Source of the DNA: JAJISK01 sp046759865
GTDB lineage: Archaea; Thermoplasmatota; Thermoplasmata; RBG-16-68-12; JAJISG01
Direction of reading: 5' to 3'
DNA length: 12,169 nt
Assembly (NCBI GenBank): GCA_046759865.1
Contig: JBHIDB010000031.1
Coordinates: 1-12,169, forward strand
Below are positions 1 to 6,254 of this stretch, one piece after another. Under the pieces are notes generated by a model that was given only the letters and a program-made list of their open reading frames with translations, did not search any database and was not told the DNA's origin. The position numbers and the translations under genes are program-made. The number at the start of each line of letters is the position of its first letter. Positions within the stretch are counted from its first letter, which is position 1.

Positions 1-2
1 CT

Positions 3-638
3 CGGCTCGTCAAGGTCTTCCTCGAGGACGTGGAGTCGGCCGTCCGGGGCACCGTGACGAGCCAAACGCGCGATGAGATTCACGTCGAGACGAACTGCGG
101 AGGGGTGATGGAGATTTACGTGGAACCGTACCTGCCGCCCGACCGGCTCATCCTCGTGGCCGAGGGGGGGCGCGACCCGCTGGAGGAGCACCTCGTAGAG
201 CTGGGCAAGCTCCTGGACATGGAGGTCGTGGTCATCGACCACAAGCCGGTCCTGGAGAGCGAGCCCGACGTCCTCATCGAGGACGCCGATTATGACCTGG
301 ACGGGTTCGACTGGGCGGAGAGGGACTCCGTGGTCGTGTTGACCAAAGGGGCGCGCGACATTCAGGTCCTTGCGGCGCTCGCCCAGGCTCCCGTGCGATA
401 CGTGGGTCTCCTCGCCAGTCGCGATCGCATCGCCCACGACATGAAGGAGTTGGGCGACTTGGGCGTGGATCAAGCGTTCCTCAGCCGGCTCCGGGCCCCG
501 ATCGGCCTGGACATGGGGGCGACCACGCCCGCCGAACTTGCCCTGAGCATCATGGCGGAGGTCGTGGGGACCAAGTACGGGAGGCGCCTTCCGCGGAAGG
601 GAAGCGGGACGAAGGCGCAAAAGGCCGCCACGAACTAG
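3..638 (+). CDS. XdhC/CoxF-family Mo-hydroxylase maturation protein, 5'-truncated
   Basis: Members of this family bind the molybdenum cofactor and help sulfurate and insert it into xanthine-dehydrogenase/CO-dehydrogenase-type enzymes in the cytoplasm. The frame is open to the window edge (upstream residues RLVKVFLEDV), so the start lies outside; the GTG at 30 is internal. The N-terminal XdhC/CoxI domain is visible as TNCGGVMEIYVEP (about 100-140 nt), with the family's CGG. The C-terminal Rossmann-like domain shows SVVVLTKGARD, YVGLLASRDR, APIGLDMGATTPAELALSI and MAEVV. The usual GxGH nucleotide-binding turn reads AEGGRDP, and the usual THGHxxD reads TKGARD, so some consensus histidines are missing. 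The last about 18 residues are a basic Lys/Arg/Ala tail. It lies in the same locus as coxDE and coxMSL, the expected partners. Family assignment is firm; CoxF versus CoxI subtype is not resolved. Confidence 0.9.
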   Translation, partial: RLVKVFLEDVESAVRGTVTSQTRDEIHVETNCGGVMEIYVEPYLPPDRLILVAEGGRDPLEEHLVELGKLLDMEVVVIDHKPVLESEPDVLIEDADYDLDGFDWAERDSVVVLTKGARDIQVLAALAQAPVRYVGLLASRDRIAHDMKELGDLGVDQAFLSRLRAPIGLDMGATTPAELALSIMAEVVGTKYGRRLPRKGSGTKAQKAATN

Positions 639-674
639 GAAGCCTCTCTCCCAGTCGGGCAGGGCTTCAACCGC

Positions 675-905
675 TTATCGGAGGAGCCGAAGGTCGCTCC
701 CCACAACGTGAACCGTTTGGGAGTGAGCCAAGCGGATTCCCCGGGGAACGGCGATCCCACCCTCCAGGTCGGTCCGCCCGGTTCTCTTCCTCCGGCCCCG
801 GCGCACCATCGTGGTGAGGATGCCGAGGAGGGCGGGGATGCGTCCCCTCTTGGACGTCGAGGCGGTCATCTTCACAGGCCCATTGCCGGACACTTTCCGA
901 GACAT
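675..905 (-). CDS. Small basic hypothetical protein (76 aa), tentative
   Basis: I do not recognise this protein. It is 76 residues and rich in Arg/Lys in its middle (MVRRGRRKRTGR). A more hydrophobic, possibly beta-rich end follows (GGIAVPRGIRL, TVHVVGSDLRLLR). It has no cysteines, signal peptide or membrane segment. Three points support a real gene. Its ATG lies about 26 nt downstream of the best TATA box in the window, which fits a leaderless archaeal mRNA. Most of its codons end in G or C, like its neighbours. The competing frame on the other strand has poorer codon endings and runs through the TATA box. It converges on the XdhC gene with 36 bp between stops. Against it are the short length and the absence of any recognised family. 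An alternative start is Met13. The basic character would suit a nucleic-acid-binding protein, but that is only a guess. Confidence 0.4.
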   Translation of the reverse strand: MSRKVSGNGPVKMTASTSKRGRIPALLGILTTMVRRGRRKRTGRTDLEGGIAVPRGIRLAHSQTVHVVGSDLRLLR

Positions 906-920
906 GAAGATAAGATAGAG

Positions 921-941
921 GGGAGTATATTTATACTATAC
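921..941 (-). promoter_or_regulatory. Strong archaeal TATA box for the 675-905 gene
   Basis: On the minus strand this segment contains TATAGTATAAATATAC. The TATAAATA core (928-935) is centred about 26 nt before the ATG at 905, so transcription would start at or next to the start codon. The AT-rich block (about 905-960) stands out sharply from its GC-rich surroundings. The core is nearly palindromic and could also work towards the right. In that direction, however, only a 55-codon TTG-initiated frame follows, and I do not believe it is a gene. Confidence 0.6.
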
Positions 942-952
942 ACAGAATAATA

Positions 953-1009
953 ATTGATAACCTCCACCCCGGTCCGGATACACTCAACCGCGGGCCGGAT
1001 AGACTCAAC
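953..1009. repeat. Tandem repeat, 21-bp period, three units (third degenerate)
   Basis: Two 15-bp units, CCGGATACACTCAAC (974-988) and CCGGATAGACTCAAC (995-1009), match at 14 of 15 positions and start exactly 21 bp apart. A weaker third copy, ATTGATAACCTCCAC (953-967), keeps the 21-bp register and matches unit two at 9 of 15. The array lies just upstream of the leftward TATA box at 921-941, about 50-105 bp before the predicted transcription start. Two helical turns between units would place a bound regulator on one face of the DNA. The minus strand also reads as heptads in one frame (VESIRPA, VECIRTG, VEVINYY), so a coding remnant cannot be excluded. Confidence 0.6.
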
Positions 1010-1159
1010 TCTCGGGTGGAAAAACGGGATGGCGACTCGGTCGCGAGTTGCGGGGGGGACGGTATTCAATCGGACCGCGCCTGACTGTCCCACGGCTTCG
1101 GGGGAGCGGGAGAGGATCTGATCACGAATCCGGCCTGACTCCCCGCCCTTCCGGCCTCC

Positions 1160-1675
1160 CTACGCGTGGCCATGTGCGCCGCCCGAGAGCTGCTCGACGA
1201 TGTGGCCGATCTCGGGGAGCAAGACCTCTTCCAGGGCGAGGCGCACCGCCTTGGGGGAACCGGGCAAGCACGCCACGAACACCCCATCGATTACTCCGGC
1301 CGTGGCGCGGCTCATGATCGCCGCCGCGCCGATGTCTCGGTAGCTGAGAGATCGAAAAACCTCCCCGAACCCATCCAGTTCCTTCTGGAAGAGGGGCGCG
1401 ATGGTCTCGATGGTGACGTCCGTTGGGGAGAGACCGGTCCCGCCGCTGACGATCACGACCGCCACCTGGGGAAGGGCCGTGTCTAGCGCCTCTCGGATCT
1501 CCCACGGGTCGTCCTTCACCAGGGCGTAATAGGCGACCTCATGGCCCGCGTCTCGGAGGGCCTCCTTGGCATAGCGGCCCGCGTCGTCCGTCTCCTCCGT
1601 TCGCGTGTTGCTCGCGGTAATGACCCCGACCGAAAGGTGCGTCGGGGCCCGCCCCTTGTGCTCCTCCACACTCAT
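1160..1675 (-). CDS. moaB: MoaB/MogA-type molybdopterin adenylyltransferase
   Basis: This enzyme adenylylates molybdopterin to MPT-AMP, the activated form into which molybdate is then inserted by a MoeA-type protein. The 171-aa length is typical for the family. Visible motifs are VGVITASNTRTEETDD near the N-terminus (residues 17-31), the nucleotide/pterin loop SGGTGLSPTDVT (77-88), IMSRATAG (120-127) and LPGSPKAV (137-144). The loop usually reads GGTGxxxRD; here the Arg is Thr85, while the Asp is kept. The start is ATG at 1675 (MSVEEH), preceded on the minus strand by GAGG at 8 nt spacing. The gene lies 69 bp downstream of the molybdate permease on the same strand, so the two may be co-transcribed, although a weak promoter is present between them. 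In archaea MoaB proteins fill the role played by MogA in bacteria. No MoeA is visible in the window. Confidence 0.93.
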   Translation of the reverse strand: MSVEEHKGRAPTHLSVGVITASNTRTEETDDAGRYAKEALRDAGHEVAYYALVKDDPWEIREALDTALPQVAVVIVSGGTGLSPTDVTIETIAPLFQKELDGFGEVFRSLSYRDIGAAAIMSRATAGVIDGVFVACLPGSPKAVRLALEEVLLPEIGHIVEQLSGGAHGHA

Positions 1676-1718
1676 GATTGGACGCCTCGACTGCGTCGCG
1701 CGGGAGTACCCGAGGGTA

Positions 1719-1726
1719 CCTTAAGC
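1719..1726 (-). promoter_or_regulatory. Weak TATA-like box for moaB
   Basis: The minus strand reads GCTTAAGG, centred 47 nt before the moaB ATG. A start about 26 nt downstream would leave a leader of about 20 nt that carries the GAGG ribosome-binding site (1684-1687). The match to an archaeal TATA box is poor, so read-through from the permease gene is an equally good explanation. Confidence 0.25.
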
Positions 1727-1744
1727 CATTGACCCTGAGGGGGC

Positions 1745-2932
1745 CTACGAGAAGCTCCGTCTTCGGACCAGGAAGTAGTACACGGCTGTCCCTCCCAGAA
1801 TGCCCACGACAAAGCCATAGGGGAGGCCAATGACCTGGAAGCCCATCACCAGAACCCCGACTCCGAGCGCTACAAGCAGGTCGGGTCGGCTATCCTGCAC
1901 CTTCGTCACGAGCCTCGCGAGCGCCAGCCCCTCGAAAACGAGAAGGACCCCCAGGATGGGGAAGGGGAACACCTTGACAGCCTCGAAGATGACTGAGCCA
2001 AAGAAGAGGCCCAGGATGAGGAACACTGTCCCGTAGATGATCACGGAACCCCCCGTCCGGGCCCCAAAGCGGTGGTGGCCCGCCAGTCCGCCGGAACCGT
2101 GGCAGATGGGGACCCCTGAGAAGAACGGACTCACGAGGTTCATGGCGCCGTAGGTCAGGGAGATACGACGCGGTGTAACGTCGGTCCGCTGGGGGTAGAG
2201 GTCCCGCACGAGGAAGGAGGTGGCGATGATGGAGTTGGCGATCGAGAGGGGCACCTGCGGAACGGCCAAGAAGAGACCGCCCTGAACCACGGCCTCGAGC
2301 GTCGGGATGTAAAGCTGCGGAAGCTGGAATCCGATGCCCGCGGCGAGGACGCCGAAGTCCAGGCTCAAGGCGGCAAGCCCCACACCCGCTGCGATGAGCA
2401 AGAGCGCAGGGGGGAAACGAGAGCTCCGTCCAAGGAGGAGCACCACCACGACGCCTGCGACCGCGAGGAGAATGCCCGGGAGCCGTTCCACCAAGGGGAC
2501 GGCCGGGTCGCCGAGCATGAAGCCGAGGGCGACGAGCATCAGACTCAGGCCGAGGCCGAACTGGACGCCTCGCACGACCCCGGAGGGGAGGAGGGCATTG
2601 ATCCGATCGATGGTCCCTGTGAGGCCGAGAATGAGAACGGTAGCGCCCACCACGAGGCCGCCCCCGTAGAGGACCTCCGGGGGGAGGACGGGCTGCGAGG
2701 TAATCATGATAGCGGCCATGGCCTTCAAGGGCTGGACGGGCATGGGGAGCCCGTAGCGGAAGGCCGTGAGGAGTTGGAAGACCCCGAACATCACGAAGGC
2801 ACTCGTCGCGTCCAGTCCGTTGATGGCGATGAGGGCCAGGATGAGGGGGAGATCGGTACCGATGTCGCCGAAAGCACCCCCGAGTTCGTTCCGGTTGAAG
2901 GCGATGGCCCAGCTCCGCCCCGGCGCCCCCAC
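1745..2932 (-). CDS. MOT1-family molybdate permease (SulP-like)
   Basis: This is a 395-aa integral membrane protein with about ten or more hydrophobic segments. It belongs to the MOT1 molybdate transporter branch of the sulfate-permease superfamily and would import molybdate (possibly tungstate or sulfate) across the cytoplasmic membrane. Diagnostic stretches are NELGGAFGDIGTDLPL (residues 15-30), GLPMPVQPLKAMAAI (61-75), PQVPLSIANSIIA (225-237) and the PICHGSGGLAGHHRFGA block (275-291). There is no STAS domain, as is usual for MOT1. The start is GTG at 2932: an in-frame stop lies shortly upstream, and a TATA-like box sits about 25 nt before it, which fits a leaderless transcript. It is divergent from moaA with 100 bp between starts and precedes moaB on the same strand. 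That context, next to cofactor genes and a Mo enzyme, favours molybdate as substrate, but specificity cannot be read from the sequence. Confidence 0.9.
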   Translation of the reverse strand: MGAPGRSWAIAFNRNELGGAFGDIGTDLPLILALIAINGLDATSAFVMFGVFQLLTAFRYGLPMPVQPLKAMAAIMITSQPVLPPEVLYGGGLVVGATVLILGLTGTIDRINALLPSGVVRGVQFGLGLSLMLVALGFMLGDPAVPLVERLPGILLAVAGVVVVLLLGRSSRFPPALLLIAAGVGLAALSLDFGVLAAGIGFQLPQLYIPTLEAVVQGGLFLAVPQVPLSIANSIIATSFLVRDLYPQRTDVTPRRISLTYGAMNLVSPFFSGVPICHGSGGLAGHHRFGARTGGSVIIYGTVFLILGLFFGSVIFEAVKVFPFPILGVLLVFEGLALARLVTKVQDSRPDLLVALGVGVLVMGFQVIGLPYGFVVGILGGTAVYYFLVRRRSFS

Positions 2933-2952
2933 AGACCCCGGAGGGACCGGGG

Positions 2953-2960
2953 CTATTTAA
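2953..2960 (-). promoter_or_regulatory. TATA box for the MOT1 permease gene
   Basis: The minus strand reads TTAAATAG, centred about 25 nt before the GTG start at 2932. Transcription would start at the first base of the coding region, so the mRNA would be leaderless. No GGAGG-type site lies in the usual position before this GTG. Confidence 0.5.
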
Positions 2961-2997
2961 CGGAAAAAACCGGGGGGCCCGGCACGGACGAGAGCCC

Positions 2998-3010
2998 GTT
3001 AAGTTCTTAC
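2998..3010 (+). promoter_or_regulatory. TATA-like box for moaA
   Basis: GTTAAGTTCTTAC is an AT-rich island centred about 29 nt before the moaA ATG at 3033. The spacing again fits a leaderless transcript, and no purine-rich ribosome-binding site precedes the ATG. It lies about 40 bp from the divergent permease TATA box, so a regulator bound between them could control both. Confidence 0.45.
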
Positions 3011-3032
3011 TTCGGGGACGGCTATCGCCGGC

Positions 3033-4010
3033 ATGGTCCTCGTCGACCGCTTCGGCCGCGAGGCCACCGACCTTCGCGTGTCGGTGACGAGGCGGTGCAA
3101 CTTTTCCTGCATCTACTGCCACAACGAGGGCCTGGGCGCCATCAAACGACCGGGGGACCCCCACGACGAGGAATTGGCGCCCGAGGAGATCGAACGGGTC
3201 GTTCGCATCGCACGGGAGTTCGACTTCACCAGCCTCCACCTCACAGGGGGCGAGGCGATGGTGCGCCCGGACCTGGAGGAAATCGTCGCCCGGAGTGCGC
3301 GTCACATTCCGGACGTCTCCCTGACCACCAACGGCTCCATGCTTGCCCCCCGCGCCGAACGCCTCCGGGAGGCGGGGCTGAGGCGCGTCAACATCTCCAT
3401 CGACAGCATCCACGCCGAGGTCTTCAAGGCCGTCCGCGGGGCGGACATTCACCCCGTCCTGAAAGGCATCGTCCGCGCCCTTGAGGTGGGCCTCACTCCC
3501 GTGAAGCTGAACATGGTTGTGATGAAGTACACCCTGCCCCAAATCCCCCGGATGTTGGAGTACGTCGAGAAAGGCCGAGGCGGCCTCGTCCTCCAGCTCA
3601 TCCAGTACATGCCCGAACTCACGGGACACGAGGACTGGATGGTGGACATCGACGGGGTGGCGGCCTGGCTGGCCGCCGAGGCGGATCACATCGACATCCG
3701 GCGGGCCCACAGCCGTCGGATCTACTGCCTGAAGGGCGCCCGCGTGGAGATCGTCGACCCCGTGTACAACCAGGCCTTCTGCGAGAACTGCCACCGCATC
3801 CGCCTGACCCACGACGGGAAGCTCAAGGGCTGCCTGAACCGGAACGACGACCTTCTCGCCACCCGCGGGGCGTCCGATGAGGGGATTCGGGCGGCCTTCC
3901 GCCAGGTCGTCGCGAACCGCGTCCCCTACTACGGGGCCTACATCCGGGACTTCCCCAAGCGGGACCTGAGGAGAGCGAAGCCGGTTCCTCTGGAGACGGG
4001 GAGGACCTAG
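3033..4010 (+). CDS. moaA: GTP 3',8-cyclase MoaA (radical SAM)
   Basis: MoaA starts molybdenum cofactor synthesis by converting GTP to 3',8-cyclo-7,8-dihydro-GTP with two [4Fe-4S] clusters. The 325-aa protein shows the radical-SAM cluster motif C22-x3-C26-x2-C29, the SAM-binding LTGGEA (70-75), LTTNGSML (97-104), VNISIDSI (119-126) and the C-terminal cluster ligands C250, C253 and C267 around FCENCHRIRLTHDGKLKGC. It ends in PLETGRT and lacks the terminal Gly-Gly that bacterial and human MoaA use in catalysis. I do not treat this as damage, because the archaeal homologues I recall often also lack it. The start at ATG 3033 fits the N-terminal family sequence (LVDRFGREATDLRVSVT). MoaC, the partner for the next step, is not in the window. 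It is followed after 93 bp by coxD on the same strand and may be co-transcribed with it. Confidence 0.95.
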   Translation: MVLVDRFGREATDLRVSVTRRCNFSCIYCHNEGLGAIKRPGDPHDEELAPEEIERVVRIAREFDFTSLHLTGGEAMVRPDLEEIVARSARHIPDVSLTTNGSMLAPRAERLREAGLRRVNISIDSIHAEVFKAVRGADIHPVLKGIVRALEVGLTPVKLNMVVMKYTLPQIPRMLEYVEKGRGGLVLQLIQYMPELTGHEDWMVDIDGVAAWLAAEADHIDIRRAHSRRIYCLKGARVEIVDPVYNQAFCENCHRIRLTHDGKLKGCLNRNDDLLATRGASDEGIRAAFRQVVANRVPYYGAYIRDFPKRDLRRAKPVPLETGRT

Positions 4011-4087
4011 CGCTTCGGCGCCTGGCTTCGGGGGGCCCAAACGAAAGGGCTTTCATCCGATGGGAGCATTTGAACCTGAGAAACCCT

Positions 4088-4094
4088 AGGAAGG
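4088..4094 (+). promoter_or_regulatory. Ribosome-binding site of coxD
   Basis: AGGAAGG lies 9 nt before the ATG at 4104 and supports that start. The 93-bp gap after moaA contains only a weak AT-rich spot (around 4068-4075, CATTTGAA), so coxD may depend on the moaA transcript. Confidence 0.5.
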
Positions 4095-4103
4095 GCGAAG
4101 TGG

Positions 4104-4991
4104 ATGGCGGAAGAGACTTCGTTTACGAAACCCGAGGAGGTCATCGATGCCTTTGAGAAGAAGGAGTACGTCGCCGACCGTCCCATCGCCATGGCCGTCT
4201 ACCTCGCCGTGAAGCTCGGCAAGCCCCTCCTCGTCGAGGGCGAGCCGGGGTGCGGGAAGACTGACATCGCCCGGGCCCTCGCCGAGGCCCTCGACACGGA
4301 CCTCATCCGCCTCCAGTGCTACGAGGGGTTGGATGCCGAAGCCACCCTCTACGAGTGGAACTACCCGAAGCAGCTTCTCGCGATACGCCTGCAGGAGAAG
4401 CGGAAGGACCCAGCCGAGCTGGAGGCCGAGATCTTCAGCGAGAAGTTTCTCCTCCGACGTCCCCTACTCCAGGCCCTGGACCACGATGGGCCGCGGCCCC
4501 CTACCCTCCTCATCGACGAGATCGACCGGGCCGACGAGGAGTTCGAGGGGCTTCTCCTCGAGTTCCTCTCGGAGTTTCAGGTCACGATTCCGGAGATCGG
4601 GACGGTGCGCGCGGAGCGGGTCCCTTTCGTGGTGATCACGTCCAACCGGACGCGGGAGTTGAGCGACGCCCTGAAGCGGCGCTGTCTGTATCTGTACATC
4701 GATTACCCCTCGTGGGAGAAGGAGCTTGCCATCCTTCACCGTCGAGTGCCCGAGCTCGACGAGGGCCTCGCCGCAGAGGTCCTCGCCTTCGTCCATGGCG
4801 TTCGCACCGAGGAGGACGTCCTCAAGAAGCCGGGAATCTCGGAGACCCTCGACTGGGTAGCCGCCTTGCTGGCCCTTGGGGTTGACCACGTGGACAAGGA
4901 GACCCTGCTCGAGACCCTCGGTTTCGTGGCGAAAGAGGCGGAGGACCTGAGACTGCTCGAGGAGAAGGTCGACCTGTTGCTGGGGTCATGA
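4104..4991 (+). CDS. coxD: CoxD-type MoxR AAA+ ATPase
   Basis: This is a MoxR-family AAA+ ATPase of the CoxD type. In Oligotropha carboxidovorans CoxD acts as a chaperone in maturing the active site of the CO dehydrogenase large subunit. The 295-aa protein has Walker A GEPGCGKT (residues 46-53), Walker B LLIDEIDRAD (135-144), sensor 1 ITSNRTREL (178-186, Asn181) and a likely arginine finger in ALKRRC (189-194). The stretch after Walker A (QCYEGLDAEATLYEWNYPKQ) is typical of CoxD. The stop codon overlaps the coxE start (ATGA at 4988-4991), so the two are translationally coupled, matching the known MoxR-plus-VWA partnership. It would act in the cytoplasm on the Mo hydroxylase encoded convergently. 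Family and pairing are firm; the client is inferred from context. Confidence 0.94.
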   Translation: MAEETSFTKPEEVIDAFEKKEYVADRPIAMAVYLAVKLGKPLLVEGEPGCGKTDIARALAEALDTDLIRLQCYEGLDAEATLYEWNYPKQLLAIRLQEKRKDPAELEAEIFSEKFLLRRPLLQALDHDGPRPPTLLIDEIDRADEEFEGLLLEFLSEFQVTIPEIGTVRAERVPFVVITSNRTRELSDALKRRCLYLYIDYPSWEKELAILHRRVPELDEGLAAEVLAFVHGVRTEEDVLKKPGISETLDWVAALLALGVDHVDKETLLETLGFVAKEAEDLRLLEEKVDLLLGS

Positions 4992-6250
4992 CGCTGGACC
5001 GCCTGCAGGCGGGCGGGGGCGGCCTTTCCCGCCGCTTGACCGGGTTCTTCGGGTTGCTGCGGGCCCGAGGCGTACCTGTCGGGCTCGGCGAAGAGCTGGA
5101 CCTCGCGAGGGCTCTCGACCACGTAGACCGCTTGCGGAAACGAGAATTCTACCTCGCCTGTCGGACAACCCTGGTTAAGCGGGCCGAGGATTTCACGGCC
5201 TTCGAGAAAGCCTTCGAGGAGTATTGGTCCCGGTATGACATGGCGGGCGCCTCATTAGGGCAAATGAGCAGGCCGCCCGCCCGACCTCCCGTACCCCCAC
5301 CGCCAGACAATATCGAAGAGGCCTGGGGTACGCAGCGGGCGCGTGTACGGGCGGGTCGGAATCGGGTTCCATGGAGTATCGATCGCCTACGCCTTCTCGT
5401 CTACAGCCCCGAGGCGCCTCCCGGCCCCAGGGACCTTGAGATGCCAAGCCGAAGCGAGCTCGACACGATGAAACGACTGGCCCGGCGATTCCGGCGATGG
5501 GCTGCGACGCTGCAAGGGCGAAGGCGCGTGGCGAGCCGCCGAGGGGCCGTGGACTTTCCGCGGACGACGCGGGCCAGCCTTCGATTCGGGGGGGAGTGGC
5601 TTGCCCTCCGGCGGCACCGTAGGAAGCTGCAACGAACCCGCTTGGTCGTCCTGTGGGACGTGAGCGGGAGCATGGAGGGACACGGACCCCTCCTCCTTGG
5701 TATCGTATACGCCCTCCTTCGGGCGATCCCCTCCGCAAAGCTTTACGCCTTTAGTACGGAGCTCTGGCCCCTGACGGCCACCTTACGCGGTCGCCCCTAT
5801 CGCGAGGCCATCCAATACGTGTCCGAGAGGCTCGCGCGGGCGGGGGGAGGCACGCAGATCGGGCGGTGCCTCGCGGACTTTCAACGTCAACACGGATCCA
5901 CGGTCGACGAGCGGACGGTCGTGCTCATCCTGAGCGACGGGTGGGACGTGGGCAATCTGGACCTCTTGCAGGATCAGATGGCATCCCTCCACCGCCGCGC
6001 CTTCCTTCTTCTGTGGATGAACCCGTACGCCGAGCGTCCCGACTTCCAGGTGGAGGTAGCGGGGATGAGGCGGGCCCTTCCCCACGTGGACCTGTTGATC
6101 CCCCCCACGGCCCTAGCACGCCGGGATCACTACACGCGCTACTTTGCACGACCCGTCGTTGCCGTGCGCAACCGACCGCCGAGCTCACCCATGGCTTCGT
6201 TCGGCGTGGCGGGTCCCGAGGCCGACCTGGGCGGGGCTCCTTCGGGGTGA
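4988..6250 (+). CDS. coxE: CoxE-type von Willebrand factor A protein
   Basis: CoxE proteins work with CoxD in maturing Mo hydroxylases. The 420-aa protein has a helical, Arg-rich N-terminal half with a proline-rich linker (RPPARPPVPPPP, about residues 95-106). A VWA domain starts at about residue 218. Its metal-binding (MIDAS) residues are complete: DVSGSM (224-229), Thr289 in GGGTQIG, and Asp317 in LSDGWD. The LLLWMNP strand (341-347) and the HYTRYF segment near the end are typical of the CoxE-like family (PF05762). The last about 25 residues are low-complexity and poorly conserved. There is no signal peptide or membrane segment, so it is cytoplasmic. The start overlaps the coxD stop by four bases. 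The gene ends 4 bp from the convergent coxL stop, with no room for a separate terminator. Confidence 0.93.
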   Translation: MTLDRLQAGGGGLSRRLTGFFGLLRARGVPVGLGEELDLARALDHVDRLRKREFYLACRTTLVKRAEDFTAFEKAFEEYWSRYDMAGASLGQMSRPPARPPVPPPPDNIEEAWGTQRARVRAGRNRVPWSIDRLRLLVYSPEAPPGPRDLEMPSRSELDTMKRLARRFRRWAATLQGRRRVASRRGAVDFPRTTRASLRFGGEWLALRRHRRKLQRTRLVVLWDVSGSMEGHGPLLLGIVYALLRAIPSAKLYAFSTELWPLTATLRGRPYREAIQYVSERLARAGGGTQIGRCLADFQRQHGSTVDERTVVLILSDGWDVGNLDLLQDQMASLHRRAFLLLWMNPYAERPDFQVEVAGMRRALPHVDLLIPPTALARRDHYTRYFARPVVAVRNRPPSSPMASFGVAGPEADLGGAPSG

Positions 6251-6254
6251 GAAG

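Larger units (their letters stand above)
639..1159. other. Intergenic region between the XdhC gene and moaB
   Basis: This 521-bp interval holds the tentative 675-905 gene, its TATA box and the 21-bp tandem repeat, listed separately. Bases 1010-1159, between the repeats and the moaB stop, are GC-rich. They show no convincing gene, tRNA, T-rich terminator or further repeat. The 36 bp between the stop codons at 638 and 675 show no clear hairpin or T-run. Confidence 0.6.

Noticed and set aside
708..950. 80-codon plus-strand frame (GTG start)
   Set aside because: It overlaps the better-supported 675-905 frame, has weaker G/C third positions, no promoter in front, and ends by reading through the TATA box.
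872..1093. 73-codon minus-strand frame with heptads VESIRPA, VECIRTG, VEVINYY
   Set aside because: The heptads come from the 21-bp DNA repeat and the frame runs through the TATA box. I kept the repeat but not the gene.
1890..4040. 716-codon open frame on the minus strand across moaA and the permease
   Set aside because: It is antisense to moaA and out of frame with the permease. The translation is low-complexity (His/Gly/Pro/Arg-rich) with no motifs, a usual effect of high GC.
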